From Pseudomonas mohnii (GTDB lineage: Bacteria; Pseudomonadota; Gammaproteobacteria; Pseudomonadales; Pseudomonadaceae), in the NCBI RefSeq assembly GCF_900105115.1, contig NZ_FNRV01000001.1:124001-188000 (forward strand): DNA of 64,000 bases, written 5' to 3'. Within the stretch, counting starts at the first letter, position 1. Every line of letters starts with the position of its first letter. A model generated the notes under the pieces. The model saw nothing but the letters and a program-made list of their open reading frames with translations, had not been told where the DNA came from and made no database searches. Below, one piece after another: positions 44,877 to 53,821 of the stretch. The translations under genes were made by a program, and so were the position numbers.

Positions 44877-45985
44877 ACCGATGGCTTGATACGCCCTTGA
44901 CCGAGGCGCTCGGTTGTCGCTACCCGATTGTGCAAACCGCGATGGGTTGGGTCGCCGACGCCAACCTGGTGATCGCCACGACCCAGGCTGGCGGCTTTGG
45001 TTTCCTGGCCGGTGCAACCATTCCCGCTCACGAACTGGAAAGCGAAATCCGCAAGGTGATCGACGCCACCGGGGGCAGCAACTTCGGGCTCAATTTCCAT
45101 ATGTTCCAGGACAACGCCGCGCAGTGCGTCGATCTGGCGATCCAGTACCGCCTGCGTGCCGTGAGCTACGGGCGCGGCCCGGACAAACAGACCATCGCGC
45201 GGTTCAAGGCGGCCAAGGTGCTCTGTATCCCGACAGTGGGGGCACTCAAACATGCGCTGAAGGCCGTGGAACTCGGCGCCGATCTGATCACCATTCAGGG
45301 CGGCGAGGGCGGCGGTCATACCGGCGGTGTGCCCAGTTCCATCCTGTTGCCCCAGGTACTGGCAGCGGTCAAGGTGCCGGTGATCGCCGCCGGAGGGTTT
45401 TCCACGGGCCGTGGTCTGGCCTCGGTGCTGGCCGCCGGCGGTGCCGGGATCGCGATGGGCACGCGGTTCCTCATGACTCGCGAATCGCCGACGCCGCCGG
45501 CGACGTTGCAGCGCTACCTGAAGGTCAGCGACCCGCAACAGGTGCGGGTCACCACCGCGGTGGACGGCATGCGCCATCGCATGATCGAAAACCGCTTCAT
45601 CAATCATCTGGAAAAGGCCGGCCCGTTCGGGCGCTTGCGCATGGCCCTGGGTAGCGCCTGGCAATGGAAGCAGCACACAGGCATGAGCCTGGGGCACATG
45701 GCCACGGTATTTGTCCGTGCGTTGCGTGAAGACCCGTCCGCGCTGTCGCAAGTGGTTATGGCTGCCAACCAGCCGGTGCTGCTGCAACGCTCAATGGTCG
45801 ATGGCGCGCCGGACGAAGGCATCCTGCCCAGCGGCCAGGTCGCTGCGGCGATCGGCGAGTTGCTCAGTTGCCGTGAGGTCATCGAAGGCATCGCCAGTGA
45901 AGCCGAGCAATGCCTAGACGCGCTCCTGGCCCGCCGCCAGACCCATTCATCGAACCATCCCGCCAGTATTGGAGAACCCCTGTGA
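44873..45985 (+). CDS. ipdC: FMN-dependent reductase of the nitronate monooxygenase family (IpdC)
   Basis: A 370-residue TIM-barrel flavoprotein overlapping the previous stop. It has YPIVQTAMGWVADANLVIATTQAGGFGFL (~18-47), QGGEGGGHTGGVPSSILLPQV (~142), VIAAGGFSTGRGLASVLAAGGAGIAMGTRFLMTRES (phosphate-binding loop, ~170-205). By fold it resembles nitronate monooxygenase. Its place between CoA-ring enzymes and its length match IpdC, which acts on CoA-bound C/D-ring intermediates. Its stop overlaps the next start (GTGA). Confidence 0.85.
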   Translation: MNRWLDTPLTEALGCRYPIVQTAMGWVADANLVIATTQAGGFGFLAGATIPAHELESEIRKVIDATGGSNFGLNFHMFQDNAAQCVDLAIQYRLRAVSYGRGPDKQTIARFKAAKVLCIPTVGALKHALKAVELGADLITIQGGEGGGHTGGVPSSILLPQVLAAVKVPVIAAGGFSTGRGLASVLAAGGAGIAMGTRFLMTRESPTPPATLQRYLKVSDPQQVRVTTAVDGMRHRMIENRFINHLEKAGPFGRLRMALGSAWQWKQHTGMSLGHMATVFVRALREDPSALSQVVMAANQPVLLQRSMVDGAPDEGILPSGQVAAAIGELLSCREVIEGIASEAEQCLDALLARRQTHSSNHPASIGEPL

Positions 45986-46734
45986 ACCAGGCATTTACCA
46001 CACAACTCAATCAGGGGATCGCGGAACTGGTGATCGCCAAACCACCGGTCAACGCCCTTGACAGTCAGCAATGGCACGCCCTGGCGCGACAGATCGAGGC
46101 GCTTGGGGCCGACCCCGAAGTCCGCGTGATTGTCATCCGCGCCGAAGGCCGGGGCTTTTGTGCCGGTGTCGACATCAAGGAACTGGATAAGTACCCCGAG
46201 CGAATTGTCGACGTTAACGCCGGCAACTACGCCACGTTCAAGGCCGTGCATCGCAATCCGGTGCCGGTCATTGTCGCGGTGCACGGCTTCGTCCTGGGCG
46301 GCGGCATCGGCATCACCGGGGCGGCGGATATCGTTATTGCGTCTGACTGCGCGACTTTCGCCTTGCCGGAAGTCGACCGTGGCGCGATGGGGGGCGGTGC
46401 GCATTTGCAACGTCTGTTCCCGGTGCAAAAGGTGCGCTACCTGTTTTTTACCGGCGACAGCATCGGTGCGCCCGAAGCCCTGCAATACGGGTTTATCGAG
46501 CGGATTGTCAGCAAGGACCAACTGCGCGAAACCGCCCTGGGCATCGCGGCGAAAATCGCCGAAAAAAGCCCAAGCATGATCCGTATCGCCAAGGAAGCCT
46601 TGAACGGTATCGAAGACGGCAACCTGGAAGACAAATATCGCTGGGAGCAGGGCTTCACGATGCAGGCCTACAGCAGCCCGGACTCCGCGGAGACCCGCCG
46701 GGCCTTCGTCGAAAAACGCGACGCCAAGTTCTGA
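45982..46734 (+). CDS. echA20: Crotonase-family ring-D hydrolase (EchA20-like)
   Basis: A 250-residue crotonase starting with GTG 45982, 8 nt after GGAG. It has IAKPPVNALDSQQW near 16, GRGFCAGVDIKELDKYPERIVDVN near 62, HGFVLGGGIGITGAADIVIASDCATFALPEVDRGAMGGGAHLQRLFP near 99-145. This GAMGGGAHLQRLFP stretch and the overall length agree with EchA20, which opens ring D of the indanone-CoA intermediate hydrolytically. Translationally coupled to ipdC and 9 bp before the FadE30-like gene. Confidence 0.8.
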   Translation: MNQAFTTQLNQGIAELVIAKPPVNALDSQQWHALARQIEALGADPEVRVIVIRAEGRGFCAGVDIKELDKYPERIVDVNAGNYATFKAVHRNPVPVIVAVHGFVLGGGIGITGAADIVIASDCATFALPEVDRGAMGGGAHLQRLFPVQKVRYLFFTGDSIGAPEALQYGFIERIVSKDQLRETALGIAAKIAEKSPSMIRIAKEALNGIEDGNLEDKYRWEQGFTMQAYSSPDSAETRRAFVEKRDAKF

Positions 46735-46743
46735 GGGAACGCC

Positions 46744-47901
46744 ATGGAACTGACTTACACACCCCAACAAACCGCCTTCCGCGCCGAAGTGCGCGCCTGG
46801 CTGGCGGCCAACCTGCCGCGCGAGCCGCTGGCCAGCTACGACACCCGCGAAGGCTTCGAACAACACCGTGCCTGGGAGGCGAAGCTGTTCGAGAGTCGCT
46901 GGTCGATGGTGATGTGGCCCGCCGAACTGGGCGGTCGCGGTTGTGACCTGATCGAGTGGCTGATTTTCGAAGAAGAGTACTACGGCGCCGGGGCGCCGAT
47001 GCGGGTCAACCAGAATGGCCAGTTGCTGTTGGGGCCGACGCTGATGGAATTCGGCACGCCTGAACAGAAGCAGCGGTTTCTGCCGCGCATGGCCGCCAGC
47101 CTCGACATGTGGGCTCAGGGCTGGTCGGAACCGAACGCCGGTTCGGACATGGCGGCGATCACCAGCAAGGCGACACTCGACGGCGAGCATTACGTGATCA
47201 ACGGCCAGAAAACCTGGTCGACCCGGGCGATATTCGCCGACTGGCTGTTTGGCCTGTTTCGCAGCGAACCGGGATCGAGCCGCCACCATGGCCTGTCGTT
47301 CGTGATGGTGCCGCTCAATGCACCGGGGGTGAGCATTCGCCCGATCAAGGCCCTCAATGGCAAGGATGCCTTTGCCGAAGTGTTTTTCGACGACGTCCGG
47401 GTGCCGGTGGCCAACCGTATCGGTGCCGAAGGTCAGGGCTGGCATGTGGCTATGGCCACCGCCGGTTTTGAACGCGGGCTCTTGCTGCGTTCGCCGGCGC
47501 GTTTCCAATACACCGCGCGCAAGCTGGTGGAACTGTACAAGGCCAACCGCGAGAGCGCCGACCGCGACCCGAGCCTGCGCGACGCGGTACTGGAAACCTG
47601 GATGGGTGCCGAGGCGTATGCCCTGTCGGCCTACTACACGGTCGGCCGGCTGAGTCGGGGCGAGCAGATTGGTGCCGAGTCGAGCATCAACAAGATCATC
47701 TGGTCGGAGCTCGACCTGAAAATGCACGAAACCGCGATGCGCATTCTCGGTGGCCGCGCCGAGCTGCTGCCGCCCGTGGAGGGCGATGCGGCGGGCTGGC
47801 TGGAGGGGTTCCTGTTCGCCCAGTCCGGGCCGATCTACGCCGGAACCAACGAAATCCAGCGCAACATCATTGCCGAGCGGATGCTCGGCTTGCCGAAATA
47901 A
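46744..47901 (+). CDS. fadE30: Acyl-CoA dehydrogenase, FadE30-like
   Basis: A 385-residue FadE, the same length as mycobacterial FadE30. It has GGRGCDLIEWLIFEEEYYGAGAP near 60, WAQGWSEPNAGSDMAAI near 123, GQKTWSTRAIFADW near 155, and the C-terminal YAGTNEIQRNIIAERMLGLPK. FadE30 dehydrogenates the propionyl-CoA chain attached to the C/D rings. Followed 10 bp later by a divergent FadE, so it may work as a pair. Confidence 0.75.
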   Translation: MELTYTPQQTAFRAEVRAWLAANLPREPLASYDTREGFEQHRAWEAKLFESRWSMVMWPAELGGRGCDLIEWLIFEEEYYGAGAPMRVNQNGQLLLGPTLMEFGTPEQKQRFLPRMAASLDMWAQGWSEPNAGSDMAAITSKATLDGEHYVINGQKTWSTRAIFADWLFGLFRSEPGSSRHHGLSFVMVPLNAPGVSIRPIKALNGKDAFAEVFFDDVRVPVANRIGAEGQGWHVAMATAGFERGLLLRSPARFQYTARKLVELYKANRESADRDPSLRDAVLETWMGAEAYALSAYYTVGRLSRGEQIGAESSINKIIWSELDLKMHETAMRILGGRAELLPPVEGDAAGWLEGFLFAQSGPIYAGTNEIQRNIIAERMLGLPK

Positions 47902-47911
47902 GGAACGGGCC

Positions 47912-48970
47912 ATGGACTTCACTTTTACCGATGACCAGCTGACGTTTCGCGAAGCCATCAGTCGTTTCCTGATGACCGAAGCCGCCCCGGAAATGCTCCG
48001 GGAAATCTGGGAGACCGATGTCGGTCGTTCACCGGACCTGCGCGGCAAGATTGCCGAACAGGGCCTGACCGCCTTGTCGGTGCCGGAGGCCGAGGGCGGC
48101 CTGGGCATGGACGATTTGGCCTGGGCGTTGATGACCCAGGAGCTGGGGTATTACGCGATTCCCGACTCCCTGGCCGACACTGCGTATGTCGCCACCGGGC
48201 TGCTCACCAGCCTGCCAAGCGGGCACCCGGCCCGCAGCAGTCTTTTACCGCGTATTGCCGAAGGCACCGTGCGCATTGCCATCAGTCATCCCGTCAACCC
48301 GCTGGTCAGTGATGCTCAGCTGGCTGAAGTCTTGATCCTGACCGATGGCGACGACATTCATATCGTGCCGCGCGCCCAGGTGGATGTTCAGCAACGGCCG
48401 AGCATCGACGCGTCCCGGCGTCTGGGGCGGGTTATCTGGAACCCGACCCCGGCCACCTGCGTGGCCAGCGGCGCTTTGGGTCGTACCCTGCAGGCACGAC
48501 TGCTCGAGCGTGGCGCCTTGTCGGTGGCCGGGCAACTGCTCGGGCTGGCGCAACGCATGCTCGATTTGTCCGTGGACTACGTCGCGCAGCGCAAACAGTT
48601 CGGCAAGCCGATCGGCAGCTTCCAGGCCGTCAAGCATCACCTGGCCGATGTTGCCCGGCATATCGAACAGGCCAAACCGGTGCTGTACCGCGCCGCGCAT
48701 GGCCTGGCCAGGGGCGATGCCCATGCCGGCGTATGGGTTTCCCAGGCCCGCCTGGCCTGCTGCGAAGCCAGCTGGATCGCGGCGCGCAAGGGTATTCAGG
48801 TGCATGGCGCGATGGGCTACACCTGGGAAGTCGACCTGCAGATGTTCATGAAACGTGCCTGGGCGCTCGATGCGTCCTGGGGGGATCGCGGTTTCCATAA
48901 AACCCGTGTCGGCGAGTACGTGTTCGCCGATGGTGCCCGCCTGGGCCCGGGCCATACCTTCGAGGAGTGA
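47912..48970 (+). CDS. Acyl-CoA dehydrogenase, short paired subunit (FadE31/32/33-like)
   Basis: A 352-residue protein starting MDFTFTDDQLTFREAISRFL. It has VPEAEGGLGMDDLAWALM near 60 and QRKQFGKPIGSFQAVKHHLADV near 225. GIQVHGAMGYTWEVDLQMFMKRAW near 295 is the usual beta-subunit signature. The middle domain is shortened. It is probably the second subunit of an alpha2beta2 dehydrogenase in C/D-ring breakdown, after the FadE30-like gene and 3 bp before the thiolase. Confidence 0.75.
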   Translation: MDFTFTDDQLTFREAISRFLMTEAAPEMLREIWETDVGRSPDLRGKIAEQGLTALSVPEAEGGLGMDDLAWALMTQELGYYAIPDSLADTAYVATGLLTSLPSGHPARSSLLPRIAEGTVRIAISHPVNPLVSDAQLAEVLILTDGDDIHIVPRAQVDVQQRPSIDASRRLGRVIWNPTPATCVASGALGRTLQARLLERGALSVAGQLLGLAQRMLDLSVDYVAQRKQFGKPIGSFQAVKHHLADVARHIEQAKPVLYRAAHGLARGDAHAGVWVSQARLACCEASWIAARKGIQVHGAMGYTWEVDLQMFMKRAWALDASWGDRGFHKTRVGEYVFADGARLGPGHTFEE

Positions 48971-48973
48971 GTC

Positions 48974-50125
48974 ATGCCAGAGGCCTATATTGTTGATGCA
49001 CTGCGCAGCCCGACCGGCAAGCGCAAGGGTGCCTTGAGCGACGTTCACGCCATTGACCTGGGCGCCCGGGTGCTCAAGGCGTTGGTGGAGCGCAACGCCA
49101 TTCCCGGCGAAGACTATGACGATGTGATCTTCGGTTGCGTCGATACCATCGGTGCCCAGGCCGGGGACATCGCCCGCACCAGTTGGCTGGCCGCCGGTTT
49201 GCCACTGAACGTGCCCGGCACCACGATTGATCGTCAGTGCGGCTCGTCACAACAGGCGCTGCATTTCGCCGCGCAGGCGGTGATGAGCGGCACTCAGGAC
49301 GTGATAGCCGTCGGCGGGGTGCAAACCATGACCCGGATTCCGATTTCCTCGGCCATGCTGGCCGGGCAGGCGCTGGGTTATCCCGATCCGTTTTCCGGCA
49401 GTGAAGGCTGGCGCGCACGGTTCGGCGATCAACCGGTCAACCAGTTCTACGCCGCGCAGCGCATCGCCGATCATTGGGGCATCAGCCGCGAGCAGATGGA
49501 GGCCTTCGCCCTGCAAAGTCATGCCCGCGCCCTGGCCGCCATCGAGAGCGGGCGATTCGCCCGGGAAATCGTTGCCTGCAACGGTTTGCGAGTGGATGAA
49601 ACGCCGCGCCTGACCAGTCTTGCGAAAATGGCCGAATTGCAGCCGGTGGACCCGCAATTTCCCTCGATCACCGCCGCTGTTTCAAGCCAGACCTGCGACG
49701 CCTCGGCGGCATTGCTGGTGGTGTCGGAGGCAGCGCTCAAGCGTTATGACCTGACGCCTCGCGCGCGTATCCATCACCTGACGGTGCTGGGCGATGACCC
49801 GATCTGGCACTTGACCGCGCCGATCGCCGCGACCCGTCGGGCCCTGGAGAAAACCGGTTTGCGCATGAGCGATATCGACCGGGTAGAGATCAACGAAGCC
49901 TTCGCCTCCGTGGTCATGGCCTGGGCCAAGGAGCTCGACTACGACCCGGCGCGCACCAACGTCAACGGTGGCGCCATCGCCCTGGGTCACCCGCTGGGTG
50001 CCACGGGAGCCCGGCTGATGACCACGCTGCTGAACGAGCTGGAATGCAGCGGTGGCCGTTACGGCCTGCAAACCATGTGCGAAGGCGGTGGCCAGGCCAA
50101 CGTCACGATCATCGAACGCCTCTAG
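48974..50125 (+). CDS. fadA6: Thiolase, FadA6-like
   Basis: A 383-residue thiolase. Nucleophile Cys89 is in DRQCGSSQQAL, NEAFASV lies near 310, the base His is in GHPLGATGARLM near 341, and the second Cys in CEGGGQAN near 372. All catalytic residues are present. Length and context (echA20, fadE30, ipdAB) match FadA6, which performs the thiolytic step on the C/D-ring acyl-CoA. A general acetyl-CoA thiolase is less likely in this operon. Confidence 0.8.
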   Translation: MPEAYIVDALRSPTGKRKGALSDVHAIDLGARVLKALVERNAIPGEDYDDVIFGCVDTIGAQAGDIARTSWLAAGLPLNVPGTTIDRQCGSSQQALHFAAQAVMSGTQDVIAVGGVQTMTRIPISSAMLAGQALGYPDPFSGSEGWRARFGDQPVNQFYAAQRIADHWGISREQMEAFALQSHARALAAIESGRFAREIVACNGLRVDETPRLTSLAKMAELQPVDPQFPSITAAVSSQTCDASAALLVVSEAALKRYDLTPRARIHHLTVLGDDPIWHLTAPIAATRRALEKTGLRMSDIDRVEINEAFASVVMAWAKELDYDPARTNVNGGAIALGHPLGATGARLMTTLLNELECSGGRYGLQTMCEGGGQANVTIIERL

Positions 50126-50192
50126 GGTTTTCCCTTATCCATCCGTACCGCCGCCCGTGGGGCGTGCGGTCGTGCAGTCAAAGGAGTCAAGC

Positions 50193-51071
50193 ATGGCTAT
50201 ATGTTCAGGCCGCACCGTGATCATCACCGGGGCCGGCGGCGGGCTCGGTCGCGCCTATGCGCTGGCGTTCGCCGCAGCGGGCGCCAACGTGGTGATCAAC
50301 GATATCCGCGCCGATGCGGCGCAAGACGTCGCGGGCGAAATCCGCGCCAGTGGTGGCCAGGCCATCGCCAACAGTGACGACATCACCACCCTGGCCACCG
50401 CGCAGCACATCATCGACGCGGCGTTGGGGGCCTTCGGTGAAGTGCATGTGCTGGTCAACAATGCCGGGGTCCTGCGCGACCGCATGTTTATCAGCCTCAG
50501 CGAAGAAGACTGGGACATGGTCATGCGCGTGCACCTCAAGGGGCATTACTGCCTGGCCAACCTGCTGGGGCGGCGTTGGCGTGATCTGGCCAAGGCCGGT
50601 ACACCGGTTGACGGTCGCATCATCAACACCAGCTCCGGCGCGGGTCTCCAGGGCTCGGTGGGGCAGTCCAATTATTCAGCGGCCAAGGGCGCGATTGCCT
50701 CGTTGACGCTGGTCCAGGCGGCCGAACTGGCGCGTTACGGCATCACCGCCAACGCACTGGCCCCTGCAGCGCGTACCTCGATGACCGAAAGCGCGATGCC
50801 TGATGTGGTGAAGAAGCCCGAGGACGATAGCTTCGATGCCTGGGCCCCGGAAAACGTTGCACCGCTGGTGGTGTGGCTTGGCAGCACGGAATCGGCCCAC
50901 GTCAATGGCCAGGTGTTCGAGAGCCAGGGCGGGCGAATTTCCCTCGGGGACGGCTGGCGCACCGGCGTGACCCGCGACAAGGGGGCGAGGTGGCAGGTGG
51001 AGGAAATTGGTGGCGCCGTAGCCGAGATCCTCGCCGAAGCCCCGAAGGCTCAGAAGGTGTGGGGCACGTAG
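50193..51071 (+). CDS. Short-chain dehydrogenase, MFE-2-like (hydroxyacyl-CoA dehydrogenase candidate)
   Basis: A 292-residue SDR starting after AAAGGAG. It has TGAGGGLGRAYALAFAAAGANVVINDI at 12-38, the type found in multifunctional enzyme 2 (17-beta-HSD4). NNAGVLRDRMF (~90), NTSSGAGLQGSVGQSNYSAAKGA (Ser, Tyr, Lys) and NALAPAARTSMTES follow. A ~35-residue tail extends the usual SDR length. It ends the operon that begins at hsaC. Resembles the SDR Rv3548c of the mycobacterial C/D-ring cluster; the reaction is inferred. Confidence 0.75.
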   Translation: MAICSGRTVIITGAGGGLGRAYALAFAAAGANVVINDIRADAAQDVAGEIRASGGQAIANSDDITTLATAQHIIDAALGAFGEVHVLVNNAGVLRDRMFISLSEEDWDMVMRVHLKGHYCLANLLGRRWRDLAKAGTPVDGRIINTSSGAGLQGSVGQSNYSAAKGAIASLTLVQAAELARYGITANALAPAARTSMTESAMPDVVKKPEDDSFDAWAPENVAPLVVWLGSTESAHVNGQVFESQGGRISLGDGWRTGVTRDKGARWQVEEIGGAVAEILAEAPKAQKVWGT

Positions 51072-51171
51072 TCGCCAAGCTGGCCTTCGAACCGGGCGCA
51101 GCAGCGTGTCTGTTACTGCGCCTTTTCGTTCTTCGCGGGCAAACCGAGCTCCCAGGGACACCGGGGTTTTA

Positions 51172-51189
51172 TACCCTGTTTTGACGATG
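51172..51189 (+). promoter_or_regulatory. Steroid-regulon operator
   Basis: TACCCTGTTTTGACGATG with -10-like TACAAA at 51210-51215, 58 bp before the IpdF start at 51248. The left half is degenerate. Confidence 0.5.
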
Positions 51190-51247
51190 CGCCCGCCTGG
51201 CGCCCTCCCTACAAATGCAGGGCATTCATTCCCTGGAGGTAGACGCT

Positions 51248-52033
51248 GTGAAACAAGCCCCCCCTTATGTTCCCGGTCATCAACTGCTGGCAGGCAAGTC
51301 GGTGCTGATTACAGCCGCCGCAGGTGCCGGTATCGGGTACTCAGCCGCCCGGCGCAGCGCCGAGGAGGGCTGCCGGGCATTGATGATTTCCGACGTGCAC
51401 CCGCGTCGCCTTGAAGAGGCGGTGGAGCGCCTCAAGGCCGAAACGGGCCTGCAAGCCATTTATGGCCAATTGTGCAATGTCACCCTCGAAAATGAGGTCC
51501 AGGCCCTGGTGGCGAGCGCCGAGGAACACCTCGGCGGCGTCGATGTGCTGATCAACAATGCGGGCCTCGGTGGCCAGAAGCGCGTGGTCGAGATGAGCGA
51601 CGAAGAGTGGCTGCGGGTGTTGGATGTGACCCTGACGGGCACGTTTCGCATGACCCGCGCGATGCTGGGGCCGATGCAACGCCGTGGCGCGGGTGCCATC
51701 GTCAATAATGCCTCGGTCCTCGGTTGGCGCGCCCAGAAGGAACAGGCGCATTACGCCGCGGCCAAGGCCGGGGTCATGGCGCTGACCCGTTGCAGCGCGC
51801 TGGAGGCCGCGGAGTATGGCGTGCGTATCAACGCGGTGTCGCCATCGATTGCCCTGCATGACTTTCTCAAGAAGGCTTCCAGTGAAGAGCTGCTCGCCAG
51901 CCTGGCCGGGCGCGAGGCGTTCGGGCGTGCCGCCGAAGTCTGGGAAGTCGCCAACGTGATGATGTTCCTGGCCAGCGATTACGCCTCCTACATGGTCGGC
52001 GAAGTGTTGTCCGTCAGTTCCCAACAAGCCTGA
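51248..52033 (+). CDS. ipdF: Short-chain dehydrogenase, IpdF-like
   Basis: A 261-residue SDR. Start GTG 51248 is set by GGAGG 9 nt upstream. It has TAAAGAGIGYSAARR near 21 (Ala instead of Gly after TA), NNAGLGGQKRVVEMSDEEW near 99, NNASVLGWRAQKEQAHYAAAKAGVMALTRCSALEAAEYGVRINAVSPSIA near 152-200, and ASYMVGEVLSVSSQ at the end. The NNASVLGWRAQ and INAVSPSIA blocks are characteristic of mycobacterial IpdF (Rv3559c), a dehydrogenase for the C/D-ring CoA intermediate. Confidence 0.85.
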   Translation: MKQAPPYVPGHQLLAGKSVLITAAAGAGIGYSAARRSAEEGCRALMISDVHPRRLEEAVERLKAETGLQAIYGQLCNVTLENEVQALVASAEEHLGGVDVLINNAGLGGQKRVVEMSDEEWLRVLDVTLTGTFRMTRAMLGPMQRRGAGAIVNNASVLGWRAQKEQAHYAAAKAGVMALTRCSALEAAEYGVRINAVSPSIALHDFLKKASSEELLASLAGREAFGRAAEVWEVANVMMFLASDYASYMVGEVLSVSSQQA

Positions 52034-52043
52034 GGAGTAGGCG

Positions 52044-52514
52044 ATGACTCATGTTTTCAGCAGTGCCCGGGCGTTGCTCGAGGCCGAAGGCCTGGACCTC
52101 GGCTGCACCGAGTGGCTGACCATCAACCAGGCGCGCATCGATCTGTTCGCCGAAGCCACCGGCGATCACCAGTGGATTCATGTCGATCCGGTACGCGCCG
52201 CCACCGGCCCGTTCGGTGCTTGCATCGCCCACGGTTACCTGACCCAGTCGCTGGTTAACCTGTTCCTGCCGCAATTGCTCACGATCGACAACATGGCGAT
52301 GGGCGTCAATTACGGCAGTGACCGCGTGCGCTTCCCGGCACCGGTCAAGGTTGGATCGCGGGTGCGTGGCAGCGCCAGCATCGTGCGTGCCGAACAACTG
52401 GCGGACGCCGTGCAACTGGTGGTGCGCGTCACTGTGGAAGTCGAGGGCCAGTCGCGCCCCGGCTGTGTAATCGACACGATCAGCCGCTACACCTTCAACC
52501 CTATTACCGAGTGA
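52044..52514 (+). CDS. MaoC/NodN-like enoyl-CoA hydratase
   Basis: A 156-residue single hot-dog hydratase, 10 bp after ipd[32 protein letters not shown] (residues ~34-64) holds the Asp/His hydratase-2 motif. [19 protein letters not shown] near 92 matches the MaoC half of the fusion at 14995. It likely hydrates an enoyl-CoA in ring or chain degradation before the thiolase encoded next. Confidence 0.85.
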   Translation: MTHVFSSARALLEAEGLDLGCTEWLTINQARIDLFAEATGDHQWIHVDPVRAATGPFGACIAHGYLTQSLVNLFLPQLLTIDNMAMGVNYGSDRVRFPAPVKVGSRVRGSASIVRAEQLADAVQLVVRVTVEVEGQSRPGCVIDTISRYTFNPITE

Positions 52515-52521
52515 GCCTGTC

Positions 52522-53730
52522 ATGGATTTGAATGAAGTTGTCATCGTTGCTACTGCGCGGACCGCGCTCGCCAAGTCGTTTCGCGGTTCGTTCAACGACA
52601 CCGAAGCCCCGGTGCTGGGCGGACACGTGGTACGGGCCGTGGTCGAGCGGGCCGGTATCGAACCGGGTGAAGTGGATGATGTGATCATGGGCGCTGCGGT
52701 GCAGCAGGGTACCCAGGCCTACAACATCGGCCGCCTGTGCGCCTATACCGGCGGCTTGCCGGACACCGTGCCGGGCATGGCCCTGGATCGCATGTGCGCC
52801 TCGGGCTTGATGAGCATCGGCGTCGCGGCCAAGGGCATCATGACCGGCGAGTTGAACATCGCCATCGGCGGTGGCGTGGAATCGTTGTCACTGACCCAGA
52901 CCAAGCACAAGAACAGCTATCGCGCCCAGTCCGAAGCCGTATTGCAGATCATGCCCAGCGCCTACATTCCGATGCTGGAAACCGCTGAAATCGTGTCGCG
53001 TCGCTACGGCATTAGCCGCGCTGCTCAGGACGAGTATGCCTTGCAGAGCCAACTGCGCACCGCCGCCGCCCAGCGTGACGGATTGTTCGACGAGGAAATC
53101 GTTGGCTTGAGCGTCGACAAGCTGTGTTTCGATGCCGCCGGCCAACCCAGCGGTCATCAGCGTGTGGTGGTCGAGCGCGACGAATGCAATCGCCCCAACA
53201 CGCGCCTGGAGGACCTGGCGTCGCTCAAGCCGGTGTGGAAGGACGGTAAATGGATTGAGCAGGGGGAGTTCATTACTGCCGGCAACGCTTCGCAGTTTTC
53301 CGACGGTGCATCGGCCAGCCTGCTGATGAGTCGCGTGGAAGCCCAGCGTCGCGGGCTGACTCCGCTGGGCATCTATCGGGGCATTGCCGTGGGCGGCTGC
53401 GCCCCCGAGGAAATGGGCATCGGCCCGGTGGTGGCGGTGCCCAAGTTGCTCAAGCGCTTTGGCCTGAGCGTGGCGGACATCGGCCTGTGGGAAATCAACG
53501 AAGCCTTCGCCTGCCAGGTGCTGCATTGCCGCGATGCGTTGCAAATCCCGGCCGAACGCCTGAACGTCAACGGCGGTGCAATCTCCATTGGCCATCCGTT
53601 CGGCATGTCCGGTGCGCGCATGGTCGGTCACGCACTGCTGGAAGGTCGTCGTCGCGGCGCCTGTTATGTGGTGATTGCCATGTGCATCGGTGGCGGCATG
53701 GGCGCGGCCGGGTTGTTCGAACTGCCTTAA
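52522..53730 (+). CDS. Thiolase (acetyl-CoA acyltransferase), steroid type
   Basis: A 402-residue thiolase with Cys92 in [21 protein letters not shown] near 333, [12 protein letters not shown] near 359, and [11 protein letters not shown] at the end. The full catalytic set is present. Third gene after ipdF and the MaoC hydratase (8-bp spacing). It could release acetyl-CoA or propionyl-CoA in side-chain or late C/D-ring steps. [10 protein letters not shown] near 255 departs from the common GNSS form. Confidence 0.8.
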   Translation: MDLNEVVIVATARTALAKSFRGSFNDTEAPVLGGHVVRAVVERAGIEPGEVDDVIMGAAVQQGTQAYNIGRLCAYTGGLPDTVPGMALDRMCASGLMSIGVAAKGIMTGELNIAIGGGVESLSLTQTKHKNSYRAQSEAVLQIMPSAYIPMLETAEIVSRRYGISRAAQDEYALQSQLRTAAAQRDGLFDEEIVGLSVDKLCFDAAGQPSGHQRVVVERDECNRPNTRLEDLASLKPVWKDGKWIEQGEFITAGNASQFSDGASASLLMSRVEAQRRGLTPLGIYRGIAVGGCAPEEMGIGPVVAVPKLLKRFGLSVADIGLWEINEAFACQVLHCRDALQIPAERLNVNGGAISIGHPFGMSGARMVGHALLEGRRRGACYVVIAMCIGGGMGAAGLFELP

Positions 53731-53780
53731 GATGGACCACGGTGCAATGCGCATCGATATCACCCATGACCATTGATTCA

Positions 53781-53806
53781 AGCGGGCCCCTTAGTCCGGG
53801 CCCGCT
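53781..53806. terminator. Perfect hairpin before LuxR-type regulator 2
   Basis: AGCGGGCCC-CTTAGTCC-GGGCCCGCT, a 9-bp perfect stem without T run. The loop carries TTAGTCC, the left half of the operator pattern. It ends 5 nt before the GGAG of the regulator, so it may terminate the thiolase operon or limit regulator translation. Confidence 0.55.
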
Positions 53807-53821
53807 GCCGGGGGAGTGGCA

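Noticed and set aside
44873..45985. Annotation as nitronate monooxygenase
   Set aside because: The fold fits, but position between ipdAB, a crotonase and echA20 and the length favour IpdC.
45604..48108. 834-residue open frame on the minus strand
   Set aside because: It is antisense to ipdC, echA20 and fadE30, which have clear motifs. High-GC codon structure leaves the opposite frame open. The same holds for the minus-strand frames at 1813-3459 and 29064-30854.
53792..53809. TAGTCCG before LuxR-type regulator 2 as a full operator
   Set aside because: Only the left half fits; the rest is the stem of a hairpin. It is kept as a hairpin with a note.
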